Assembly: GCF_009708175.1 (NCBI RefSeq)
Contig: NZ_WMBB01000010.1
Coordinates: forward strand, 186,001 to 250,000
Reading direction: 5' to 3'
DNA: 64,000 nucleotides
Origin: Nocardia aurantiaca
GTDB taxonomy: Bacteria > Actinomycetota > Actinomycetes > Mycobacteriales > Mycobacteriaceae
Shown: in pieces, positions 52,258-60,185 of the stretch
Numbering within the stretch: the first letter of the stretch is position 1
Layout of the letters: every line of letters starts with the position of its first letter
Notes under the pieces: model-generated
The model's input: the letters and a program-made list of their open reading frames with translations, nothing else
Database searches by the model: none
What the model was told of the DNA's origin: nothing
Position numbers and translations under genes: made by a program

Positions 52258-53022
52258 CTATTTACTCGGCGCGGCCGCCTGCGCGGGGTCTTTGCAGTAG
52301 GCGGTATCGGGCGGGCAGGGCGCGAGGATCGTGGAGAAGTATTGGATCGCGGCGAACAATGTGATCGGCCCGCCGGCCAGCACGATCCCGGTCATCGTTC
52401 CGACGGCGCCGAGAGTGGCGGCACCGAGGACACAGCCCGCGATGGTGGCGCCGACGAAGGGGACCAGCAGCGCCAGAACGGGACTGGTGATCGCGGCGCC
52501 GGCGGCCGCACCGACCAGACACCCGACTCCCGCGCCGAGTACGGCGCCCAGGACCGCGCTGACGGCGGCTCCGATGGTTGCGCGCTGTGCGAACACGCCG
52601 AGGGCTTGGCTGTCGCGCGGAGTGAAGGATTCGGCGATCTGGGTGGCGGCCTGATCGGTGGTGATGACCTGGTCGCTCGTGACGGCCTGTGCGGACGGCA
52701 CGGCCTGTCCGGCGGTCTTGTCGGGCGTGAGTGTTACTGTGCCGCCGTCGATTCGGGCGTTGATCGGGTAGGCGGTATTGTCGATGCGGTAGGTGAGCGG
52801 GATCGCGGCGATCGGCCGGTCGGCGGGGCCGGTGAGGACGAGTTGGTCTCCGGCGATCTTCAGGCCGCCGCCGCTGATGCTCAGCAGCGCGGCATCGCCC
52901 TGGCGCGTGACTTGGTAGTGGACCTCGGCGTTGTCGTCGCCGGGTTGCGGAGCGGCATTGGCGGTTGCGGCGGTCAGCGCGACGGCGGTCGCGGCGAGCA
53001 CTGCGGTGGTGGTTTTCCTCAT
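52258..53022 (-). CDS. Exported DUF8020-like protein with a glycine-zipper C-terminus
   Basis: A 254-residue nocardial-type protein. Residues 1-23 are a signal peptide (MRKTTTAVLAATAVALTAATANA). A beta-rich domain (residues ~30-100: VHYQVTRQGDAALLSI, VLTGPADRPIAAIPLTYRIDN) is followed by a Gln/Thr linker and a hydrophobic Gly/Ala-rich stretch (about 150-235, AVLGAVLGAGVGCLVGAAAGAAI in part) that resembles a glycine zipper, then a short cysteine-containing tail. Such proteins are expanded in Nocardia; function unknown. It is the last gene of the operon under the AraC regulator, 16 bases after the hydrolase. Confidence 0.72.
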   Translation of the reverse strand: MRKTTTAVLAATAVALTAATANAAPQPGDDNAEVHYQVTRQGDAALLSISGGGLKIAGDQLVLTGPADRPIAAIPLTYRIDNTAYPINARIDGGTVTLTPDKTAGQAVPSAQAVTSDQVITTDQAATQIAESFTPRDSQALGVFAQRATIGAAVSAVLGAVLGAGVGCLVGAAAGAAITSPVLALLVPFVGATIAGCVLGAATLGAVGTMTGIVLAGGPITLFAAIQYFSTILAPCPPDTAYCKDPAQAAAPSK

Positions 53023-53038
53023 CGGTTGTTTCCTCGGT

Positions 53039-53632
53039 TCATCGGTGTACTTCGGTGGTGGAATGTGTTGTGGTCGAGATCAGTTCGGTCAGCAGCGAGG
53101 TGGCCCGCGGCCATGGCCCGTAGCCCGCGGCGGGGTCGAGATGCCCGACCGGACCGAGATGGACCGGCCTGCTGCCCCAGGCTTCGGCCATCCCGATGAC
53201 TCGCCGGTCAGTGGCGAATGGGTCGCTGGTGCTGGCCGCGAGGGTGGTTGGGAACGGCAACCGACCGCGCGGGATGGGGCACCAACCGTGTGCCGCGCCG
53301 ATTCGCCGGATCTCCGGAGCGTTCGTGGGCGGTTTTTCGAAGTCCGGTGGTGTGATGAGCAGCGCCGCCTGTATCTCGCGGCTCGGACGCTGCGCCCAGT
53401 GCACGACGGTCAGAACTCCGGCGCTGTGCGCGACCAGGACGATGTCGTCCGTGATGGCCGACACGGTGGATTCCAGGCTTGCCACCCAGGCATCCCGATC
53501 CAGGTGTGCGCCCTCGGGCGGACGCGGGACTACGCGGGCGTGGGAACAGGCGAGCTGGTGCAGCCAGTGGTCCGGAGTCGGGTCGTTGAGTCCCGGTACG
53601 ATGATGACGGCGGGCTCGGTGGAGTAGTTCAC
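53039..53632 (-). CDS. RBBP9/YdeN-like alpha/beta hydrolase
   Basis: A 197-residue serine hydrolase. VIIVPGLNDPTPDHWLHQL near residue 12 opens the domain, VAHSAGVLTVVHW near 72 has the nucleophile serine, DPFAT near 135 offers the acid, and GPVGHLDPAAGYGPWP near 163 carries the histidine in the family's distinctive GH-x-x-x-x-G-x-G-x-WP motif. GTG 53632 is preferred, with GGAG seven bases upstream. As part of the BKACE operon it may hydrolyse an ester or thioester of the catabolised compound. Confidence 0.82.
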   Translation of the reverse strand: MNYSTEPAVIIVPGLNDPTPDHWLHQLACSHARVVPRPPEGAHLDRDAWVASLESTVSAITDDIVLVAHSAGVLTVVHWAQRPSREIQAALLITPPDFEKPPTNAPEIRRIGAAHGWCPIPRGRLPFPTTLAASTSDPFATDRRVIGMAEAWGSRPVHLGPVGHLDPAAGYGPWPRATSLLTELISTTTHSTTEVHR

Positions 53633-53676
53633 AGTGGTGCTCCGATAAGGCTTTTCGGTGTCGGCAAGCGCGAAGG

Positions 53677-54501
53677 TCAGATCACGGCTCCGCCGTTGGG
53701 GCTGATGATCTGCCCGGTGAGGTAGTGGTTCTCGCTCGCGAGATAGACGGCCAGCGAGGCGTATTCCTCGGGTGTGCCCAGCCTTCCGACGGGGATCAAC
53801 TGATAGAGGCTGTTCTTCTGCTCGGCGGTGGCGGTGGCGAGGTACGCCTGGAACGGCGGGGTGGCAACGCCGCCGCAGGCGATGGCGTTGACCAGGACAT
53901 TGGCTCCGGCGACATCGAGTGCGACGGTCTTGGTGAGGCCGGCGACCGCGGCCTTGGCGGCGGAGTAGCCGGGGCTGTGCGCGCTCGCCGCCGAGATCCC
54001 GGCGATGGAGCTGATATTGATGATCCGGCCGTAGCGTTGCGGCTGCATGTGGCGCAGGGCGGCGCGGGTGCACCAGAACACGCCGTGCACGTTGACGTCC
54101 CACCATTTCAGCCAGTCCTCGTCGGCGAGACTCGTTGTGATACCCAGGGTTTGGCGCTCAACCGGCGTGGTCAAGTGGGCGTAGTGCCGGTTGCGGCGCG
54201 CCTCCTCGGCCGGTGAGCTCGGCACCACGGCGGCATTGTTGACCAGGATGTGGATGCCGCCGAAGCGGTCGGCGGCCTCGTCGATCATCCGGTCGACCGC
54301 GGCCCGGTCGGAGACGTCGACCTGCGCCGGTAAGCACCGACGGCCCAGCGCGCGGATCTCATAGGTGACGGTCGCGAGCGTGTCGTGCCGAATGTCGCAC
54401 GCGACGATATCGGCGCCCGCGTGGGCCATCGCCACTGCGATGGCCCGGCCCAGCCCCTGGCCCGCGCCGGTGACGACGGCGGTTCTGCCGGATAGCGGCA
54501 T
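53677..54501 (-). CDS. Short-chain dehydrogenase/reductase of the catabolic operon
   Basis: A 274-residue classical SDR: TGAGQGLGRAIA near residue 11, NNAAV near 88, Ser in NISSIAG near 148 and YSAAK near 161-165; ending SPNGGAVI. CDIR after beta-2 favours NAD+. An insert of about 25 residues (PAEEARRNRHYAHLTTP) between strands 4 and 5 is longer than usual. In this six-gene operon it would oxidise a hydroxyl of the growth substrate before or after carbon-carbon cleavage by the BKACE enzyme. Confidence 0.87.
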   Translation of the reverse strand: MPLSGRTAVVTGAGQGLGRAIAVAMAHAGADIVACDIRHDTLATVTYEIRALGRRCLPAQVDVSDRAAVDRMIDEAADRFGGIHILVNNAAVVPSSPAEEARRNRHYAHLTTPVERQTLGITTSLADEDWLKWWDVNVHGVFWCTRAALRHMQPQRYGRIINISSIAGISAASAHSPGYSAAKAAVAGLTKTVALDVAGANVLVNAIACGGVATPPFQAYLATATAEQKNSLYQLIPVGRLGTPEEYASLAVYLASENHYLTGQIISPNGGAVI

Positions 54502-54597
54502 GGTGTTCTCCCTCTCGGTCGCCGACCACTCATGGTCGGCAATAAGGCTGCGGCGCAGCCGTTTTCAGCGATGGGCGCGGAGTTTGCGCTTGCGGGA

Positions 54598-55935
54598 TCA
54601 GGCGGCCGAGCTCGCCATATCCCATCGGGCGAGGCGGCGCAGTCCGGCCGGGTAGGTGTATCGGCCCACAGCCAGGGCGGCGATGGCGCCGAGGTAGGTC
54701 AGGGGCACCAGGCGCAGGGCGGTGGCGAGCCCGTAATGGTCGGCGAGGAAGCCCACGACCAGCGGACCCAGCGCGAGTCCGAAGACGTTGTTGGCCAGGG
54801 TGACCGTGGCGAAGGCGGTCGCCCGCAGGCTGGCATGGGTCAGGGTGGCCACCATCGAACTCGTCGCTCCCGCCGACCCGGCCGCAGTCAATGCGCCCAG
54901 CGCCAGGAGGGTGAGCTGGACGGGACCGGTGCGGAGGCTGAAAGCGACGGTGAGCAGGATCAGCGAGATGGTGCAGTAGACCAGCGCGCTGCTCCATTGA
55001 CGTGCGGGGTGTCGTCGGCCGACGCGGTCGGTGAGAATGCCGCACCCGACCATCCCGGTCCCGATGAGCAGCACATATCCCGAGGCCACCAGACCGGCGC
55101 GGTCGGTGGGCAGGGAGTAGGAGCGGTTGAAGAAGCTGGGCAGCCAGGCCATCAGCACGGCCGCGACGAACAGTTGCAGGCCGCCGCCGATGTAGGCGCA
55201 CCACACCGACACCGACGAGAACAGACTGGACAGCGGTGCCCGCACGGCGTTGCCGGTCGGTGCGGCGTCCGCTTCCCCGGTCACCGGTGATTCGGCGAAA
55301 GTGTGTCGGCGCAAGTCGGATTCGGTGATCAGGATGCGGAACGCGCCGACCAGAAGCAGCCCGAGACCGGCCATCAGCGCGAACGTCCAGCGCCAGCCGA
55401 TGTGCGCGGCGACGACACCGCCCAGCGCGACACCCAGGACCGACCCGAACGACCCGCCGGCCAGAAACGCCCCGCTCAACGAGGCCCGCAGCCGCGGAGC
55501 GAACACCGACAGCATCACCGCGGCTCCGACGCTGCCATAGGCGGCCTCCCCGACCCCGACCAGGAAACGCGCGCCCAGCATCTGTCCGTATCCGGTGGCG
55601 AGCGCGCACAGCAGGGTGGCCAGACTCCAGACCGTCGCCATGATCAACATGCTGCGCACGCGCCCCCATCGATCCGCCACCAGGGAGAGGGGAAACGCCA
55701 GCAGCCCCACCATCAGGGCCACGATGCTGCTGAGTGATCCCAGCCGCGAATCCGACAATCCCCATTCGGATTTCAGCATCGGGAACACCGCCGCGAGAAC
55801 CTGGCGAGACATGTAGTCCGACAGCATCAATCCGAAGGTCAGCCCGAATACGACCCACGGGAAGATCCGCGAGCGGCTTCGCGGAGGCGCGGCGGCCGTC
55901 GCCGACGAGTCGGTGGGGGTGGTGGAGATATCCAT
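54598..55935 (-). CDS. MFS transporter (spinster / aromatic acid-type)
   Basis: A 445-residue permease with 12 predicted spans. RWGRVRSMLI near residue 87 is the cytosolic loop 2-3 signature, DYMSRQVLAAVFP near 40 in helix 1 is typical of spinster/Pht-type MFS carriers, and DRVGRRHPARQ near 305 is the second-half repeat. ATG 55935 follows GAGGAAGCG. It presumably imports the substrate processed by the operon. The spacer to the BKACE gene upstream is 118 bases. Confidence 0.85.
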   Translation of the reverse strand: MDISTTPTDSSATAAAPPRSRSRIFPWVVFGLTFGLMLSDYMSRQVLAAVFPMLKSEWGLSDSRLGSLSSIVALMVGLLAFPLSLVADRWGRVRSMLIMATVWSLATLLCALATGYGQMLGARFLVGVGEAAYGSVGAAVMLSVFAPRLRASLSGAFLAGGSFGSVLGVALGGVVAAHIGWRWTFALMAGLGLLLVGAFRILITESDLRRHTFAESPVTGEADAAPTGNAVRAPLSSLFSSVSVWCAYIGGGLQLFVAAVLMAWLPSFFNRSYSLPTDRAGLVASGYVLLIGTGMVGCGILTDRVGRRHPARQWSSALVYCTISLILLTVAFSLRTGPVQLTLLALGALTAAGSAGATSSMVATLTHASLRATAFATVTLANNVFGLALGPLVVGFLADHYGLATALRLVPLTYLGAIAALAVGRYTYPAGLRRLARWDMASSAA

Positions 55936-56053
55936 GGCGCTTCCTCGAGCCTGGTGGAACCGACGGACCCGCGTGGCAGGATCCCGTCGACGAAGGGATA
56001 TTCGGGGTGCGTCGGCCGCACGGGGCGCGACCGACCCACTCACCTGCGAAAGA

Positions 56054-57103
56054 TCAAGCGTGGTGCAGGAATCCGACCTGGCCGGGCTGCCGGTTGGGCG
56101 GGAACCCGATCTTGGCCAGCGCGTCGTCGGTACCGGAGTAGACCTCGTCCAGCTTGTAGATCTCGCGAGACTCCTTGCAGGACGCGATGTCTCGGCCGAG
56201 CTCGTTGGCGATGCGGACCATCTGCTCGACCTGTTCGACCGACGTGCGCCGTTCGCCCTTGCGGCCCCACAGGTTGTCCTCGATGCCGACCCGCACGTGC
56301 TGACCCAACGCGATCGCGACGGTGCACATCGGGGTGACATTGCGCATGATCGTTTCAATGGTCAGCACCGCGCCGTCCGGGGTACGGCGGATGAACTCGA
56401 ACAGATCCGCCGGATGCAGGCCCGCCGAACCACCGCCGATCGCAACGTAATTCAGCACCAGCGGGCCGGTGTAGTGGCCCTTGCGGATCAGCCGCTCGAC
56501 CGTCTCGAGCTGATGCACCGAGCCGAGCATGAAGTGCGGCTGGATGCCCGCGGCGGTCAGCCGGCGCAGATGCTCGAGGTAGAACTCCGGCCCGGCCTCG
56601 ACCACCATGTCGCGATACGCCTTCTGCAGCACGGGATTCTGCAGTGATGTGCCCGCGATGTCGTCATCGGTCAGCAGCTCGATGATGTTCATCTGGCTGG
56701 TGTTGATGGCGATGGTGACCTGATCCGGCTTCGGATCCAGGTCGGCCAGCAGGTGGCGGGTGTCGTAGTCCAGCCACTTCGCCTGGTCGGCGCCTTCCGG
56801 AGGCGCGAACGAAATCGACCCGCCGACCTGGAGAATCATCTCCGGCACCGCCTCGCGCAGTCGGCCCAGCATCTCGTTGAACAGCTCGAGCCGTTTCGAT
56901 CCGTGCCCGTCGGCCTCGCGCACGTGGACGTGCAGCACCTGCGCGCCCGCGTTGTAGCAGTCCACCGCCTTCTGGATCTGCTCGTCCATGGTCACCGGAA
57001 TGTCGTCGGAGTCGCCGGGCAAGAACTCCGGGCCGTAGGGAGCCACCTGAATGACCAGTTTCTCCTGGTTCTCGGGCAGCAGCGAATCATCGAGGTAATG
57101 CAT
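56054..57103 (-). CDS. BKACE (beta-keto acid cleavage) family enzyme
   Basis: A 349-residue TIM-barrel enzyme of the former DUF849 family. It cleaves a beta-keto acid with acetyl-CoA, giving acetoacetate and a CoA ester; the best known member acts on 3-keto-5-aminohexanoate. The zinc-binding HVH is in VLHVHVREADG near residue 59, GSVHQLETV near 188 and VRVGIEDNLWGRKGERRTS near 278 are family marks. Substitutions around the pocket cannot be turned into a substrate prediction by eye. ATG 57103 follows GGAAGGACGATC. It is the second gene of the AraC-controlled operon and its likely key enzyme. Confidence 0.88.
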   Translation of the reverse strand: MHYLDDSLLPENQEKLVIQVAPYGPEFLPGDSDDIPVTMDEQIQKAVDCYNAGAQVLHVHVREADGHGSKRLELFNEMLGRLREAVPEMILQVGGSISFAPPEGADQAKWLDYDTRHLLADLDPKPDQVTIAINTSQMNIIELLTDDDIAGTSLQNPVLQKAYRDMVVEAGPEFYLEHLRRLTAAGIQPHFMLGSVHQLETVERLIRKGHYTGPLVLNYVAIGGGSAGLHPADLFEFIRRTPDGAVLTIETIMRNVTPMCTVAIALGQHVRVGIEDNLWGRKGERRTSVEQVEQMVRIANELGRDIASCKESREIYKLDEVYSGTDDALAKIGFPPNRQPGQVGFLHHA

Positions 57104-57150
57104 GATCGTCCTTCCTGATCTTGGTGGAAAATGCGGGTGCGGTGTGAGAT

Positions 57151-57546
57151 TCAGCGCCGCTCCGCGCGGCGACGCTCGAAGGCGTCGAGTTCTTCGGCGA
57201 GGAGCGGGACCCCGACGTTGCAGGCGTGAATGCCCAGCACGCTGGTCAGCTCGAGAACGGCGAGGATCTCTTCGCGCGACACGCCCAGCTCGAGTGCCGC
57301 ACGAATATGGCGCCGCACTCCCGGTGAGTACATGTGCGTGCACGCGGCGTCGACCGCGATGCTCAGCAGCTCCACGAACTGCGGGGACAGCACGCCGCGG
57401 CGGATCGGCAGCGAACCCATGGACACGAACTGCTCGGTCCACTCGGGGTCCCAGTCGAACAGCTTGTCCCACAAGGGATTCCATGCGCCCTGAGCGCGCA
57501 TGGCGTCGACGACGGGGGTGGGCACGGACTCGGACTCGATGGCCAC
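57151..57546 (-). CDS. Carboxymuconolactone decarboxylase / AhpD-like protein
   Basis: A 131-residue all-helical protein of the CMD superfamily. LLSIAVDAACTHMYSPGVRRHIRAAL in part (DAACTHMY near residue 65, VRRHIRAALELGVSREEI after it) is the core signature; the single cysteine CTHM replaces the CxxC of peroxidase-active AhpD, so decarboxylase or ligand-binding function is more likely. It is the first gene of the operon, 47 bases upstream of the BKACE gene and divergent from the AraC regulator. Confidence 0.85.
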   Translation of the reverse strand: MAIESESVPTPVVDAMRAQGAWNPLWDKLFDWDPEWTEQFVSMGSLPIRRGVLSPQFVELLSIAVDAACTHMYSPGVRRHIRAALELGVSREEILAVLELTSVLGIHACNVGVPLLAEELDAFERRRAERR

Positions 57547-57608
57547 GGGCAGCTCCTGTGATGCGGGACGTGATAGCCGTCACGCTATGCGGGCCAGTAG
57601 CATCATGC

Positions 57609-57645
57609 TTGACGATATGGGACCAGACGTTTGACAATCTGGGAC
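57609..57645 (+). promoter_or_regulatory. Two 15-bp direct repeats, probable AraC-type operator
   Basis: TTGACGATATGGGAC at 57609-57623 and TTGACAATCTGGGAC at 57631-57645 match at 13 of 15 positions and are spaced 22 bases apart, two helical turns, on the same face of DNA. AraC-family activators bind just such direct repeats. They lie in the 118-base divergent spacer between the regulator and the operon. A further inverted element ATAGC-CGTCAC-GCTAT lies at about 57570-57590. Confidence 0.65.
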
Positions 57646-57664
57646 GCTGCGAAAGAGGACTCCG

Positions 57665-58651
57665 ATGGCTCCGATGGTTCGAAGCGCCGTACTGTCCGGC
57701 TACGTCGATCTCACCCTGTCGCTGGGCGTCGACCCGATGCTGTTGCTGCGGTCGGTCGGCATCGGCGCCGCGGCCCTCACAGCCAGCGACACCTGGCTGC
57801 CCGCCGTCGCGGTGGGCCAGCTGCTGGAACGCACCGCGCACGAAACGAACTGCGAGGACTTCGGGCTACGCCTGGCCATGTATCGCGGCCTGGCCAATCT
57901 CGGGCCGGTCGCGCTCGTCGCCCGCGAGGAACCCGACATCCGCAGTGCGCTGCAGATCGTGCTCCGCCACATCTCCCTGCACAATGAGGCACTGCGCACC
58001 CGGCTCACACCGACCGGCAGCCTGACCACCATCCACATCCAGGCCGCACCGGGGACCACGCTCGATCGGCAAGCCACCGAGCTCACCGTCGGCGCCACCT
58101 GCCAGATCCTGCGGGAGTTCCTCGGCAAGGAGTGGAATCCACTGTCGGTCTGCTTCGGCCACAGCGAACCATCCCACCGTGGCCGCTCCTACCAAATCCT
58201 GGGCCCCTCAATCGAATTCGAGCAGAGCTTCGACGGAATCGTGTGCTACACCCACGACCTCGACGCCGCCAACCCCCTCGCCGACCCCCTGCTCCGCCCC
58301 TACGCTCGCGAATACCTGCGAACCCTGGCCCCCACCGGCGAATCCACCACCGAACAGGTTCGCGCCATCATCGAAACCCTGCTCCCACTCCAGCAGTGCA
58401 CAGCATCCACAGTCGCCGACCACCTCGGCATGGACCGCCGCACCCTGCACCGGCACCTGACCCGCCACGGGGAGACCTTCACCACCGTCCTCAACGCCAC
58501 CCGCCTGGACCTGGCCCACCGCTACCTCACCCATCGCGACCGCAGCCTCAGCGATATCGCCGCAGAACTCGGCTTCTCCGAACTCAGCGCCTTCTCGCGA
58601 TGGTTCCGCCAGCGGACCGGCCACAACCCCGGTCACATCCGCTCCCGTTGA
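57665..58651 (+). CDS. AraC family regulator with an N-terminal Arabinose_bd (PF12625-type) domain
   Basis: A 328-residue activator. Residues ~15-200 form the ligand domain typical of OruR/ArgR-like AraC proteins (LLRSVGIGAAAL, TNCEDFGLRLA, LGPVALVAREEP). The C-terminal double HTH is at about 235-325: TVADHLGMDRRTLHRHLTRHG, then LSDIAAELGFSELSAFSRWF. It faces the CMD-BKACE-MFS-SDR-hydrolase operon across a short spacer with paired direct repeats, so it most likely activates that operon in response to its substrate. Confidence 0.9.
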   Translation: MAPMVRSAVLSGYVDLTLSLGVDPMLLLRSVGIGAAALTASDTWLPAVAVGQLLERTAHETNCEDFGLRLAMYRGLANLGPVALVAREEPDIRSALQIVLRHISLHNEALRTRLTPTGSLTTIHIQAAPGTTLDRQATELTVGATCQILREFLGKEWNPLSVCFGHSEPSHRGRSYQILGPSIEFEQSFDGIVCYTHDLDAANPLADPLLRPYAREYLRTLAPTGESTTEQVRAIIETLLPLQQCTASTVADHLGMDRRTLHRHLTRHGETFTTVLNATRLDLAHRYLTHRDRSLSDIAAELGFSELSAFSRWFRQRTGHNPGHIRSR

Positions 58652-58717
58652 CGCTCTGGAAAGTCGGGGAAGCGAAATCCCAGCGTGTTCGCCTCCTCCC
58701 GGGACGCCATCGCCCCG

Positions 58718-60001
58718 CTAGTCGGCAACCAGCGTGGCGGGCATGGAGCGGTAGGCGTGCAGGTTTCGCAGGGGATGAGGGATCGGCGGGCCGTCCAAGC
58801 GCAGCTTCGGGTATCGATCGAAGAGGGCTCGCAGCGCGATGGCGCCTTCCGCTCGAGCAAGCCTGGCTCCGAGACAGCCATGTATCCCGCTGCCGAACGA
58901 GAGATGTTCCGCGGAGTTGTCCCTGGTCACATCGAATTGTCGCGGGTCGGGGAAGACCGCGGGATCGTGGTTGGCTCCTGCCAATGACAGCAGCATGAGC
59001 GAACCTGATGCGATGTGCTGATCAGCGATCTCGACGTCACAATTCGCGACCCGGCCCGTCATTCGCACCGGACCGTCATAGCGCAGGATCTCCTCGACCG
59101 CGCCCGGCCACAGATCCGGCTGTGCGGCCAGTAGTTCCAGCTGGTCCGGGTGGCTCGTCAACAGGGCGATTCCATTGCCGAGCATGTTCACTGTCGTCAA
59201 GAATCCGGCATCCAGAAGCAGGGCCGCGTTGGCTATTTGCTCGCGGCGGGTCAGCTCGTCGTGCGCCACCAACATGCTGAGCACATCATCGCGCGGCTCG
59301 GCGACGAGCCCGTCGAGGTGCTGATCGAAGTATTGTTTGACTTCGGTCAGGTCCTTGAGGGCATCGCGATAGGTGGTCCAGTCCAGCCCTCGTTCGAGCA
59401 GCGGCGCTCCGGAGTCGCCCCATTTCAGCAAGGTCGAATGCATATCGGCCGGCAGGCCGAGCATTTCGGCGATGATCGTGACGGGCATCCGCGCGGAGAA
59501 GTCGCCGATCAGATCGGGTCGAGGATTCGATTTCAGGCGTTCGAGTAGCTCATCGGCGACTTCGGCAATTCGCTCCTCCAGCGCGGCGATCGCCTTAGGG
59601 CCGAATGCGTGCCCGACCAGGCGTCGGTACCGGGTGTGATCCGGCGGATCGGTGACCAACATCGAGGGCGGTTCCCCGAGATTGGGAAGTCCCGGATCCG
59701 TCTTGTTCAGCATCCAGCGGATCGGCTTCGGCAGGGCTGGATGGCGGGGCGTCACAACGCCGAAGCGCCGGTCTCGCAGAATGAGCCGGCACACTTCGTA
59801 ATCCGCGGTGACGTACACCCCCGACATCTTGGGAATTCGGCCCCGTCGGCGGATCTCCTCGATATACGGTGATGAGCCGAGCAATCGATCCTGACCGAAG
59901 GCGATTTGCCCGAGAGGATCACCGCGGTGCGCCGACCACTGGAGATAGGTCCGCAGGAGGCCGTGCGTAAGAAGCCACCGAGTCCACGCGCGAGTCAACA
60001 T
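58718..60001 (-). CDS. Cytochrome P450 with an unusual I-helix
   Basis: A 427-residue P450. The ExxR is EEILR near residue 305 and the heme loop FGSGIHGCLGARLARAEG near 370. The I-helix reads LLLDAGFLTTVN near 262: the usual acidic residue before the conserved Thr (AGxE/D-T) is Leu, so proton delivery may differ. ATG 60001 has AGAGG seven bases upstream; GTG 60016 is the frame's end. It is divergent from a cholesterol oxidase gene across tandem palindromes, hinting at a sterol or terpenoid role. Confidence 0.9.
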   Translation of the reverse strand: MLTRAWTRWLLTHGLLRTYLQWSAHRGDPLGQIAFGQDRLLGSSPYIEEIRRRGRIPKMSGVYVTADYEVCRLILRDRRFGVVTPRHPALPKPIRWMLNKTDPGLPNLGEPPSMLVTDPPDHTRYRRLVGHAFGPKAIAALEERIAEVADELLERLKSNPRPDLIGDFSARMPVTIIAEMLGLPADMHSTLLKWGDSGAPLLERGLDWTTYRDALKDLTEVKQYFDQHLDGLVAEPRDDVLSMLVAHDELTRREQIANAALLLDAGFLTTVNMLGNGIALLTSHPDQLELLAAQPDLWPGAVEEILRYDGPVRMTGRVANCDVEIADQHIASGSLMLLSLAGANHDPAVFPDPRQFDVTRDNSAEHLSFGSGIHGCLGARLARAEGAIALRALFDRYPKLRLDGPPIPHPLRNLHAYRSMPATLVAD

Positions 60002-60030
60002 TTTGTCACCTCTCACCCCAGACCTGCCCC

Positions 60031-60050
60031 CTATGATAGATAGTCACTAT
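60031..60050. promoter_or_regulatory. Tandem small palindromes between divergent P450 and cholesterol oxidase genes
   Basis: CTAT-G-ATAG at 60031-60039 and ATAGT-C-ACTAT at 60040-60050 are two adjoining perfect odd palindromes, together an AT-rich 20-base island 30-50 bases upstream of the P450 start and about 136 bases before the oxidase. The layout fits a TetR-type operator with extended symmetry and a promoter for one or both genes. No regulator gene is adjacent. Confidence 0.5.
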
Positions 60051-60185
60051 GACTGGCGCAGCTATGACGCGGCCGGTCGGTCGGGCAGAGGACATCGGTG
60101 GCCCGGATCCGGGCGCTACGCACGGCCGACATAATCGAGCGCCAGACAGTGATGGAGCGACGTTCTGATCGGGCGAGGGGCCACG

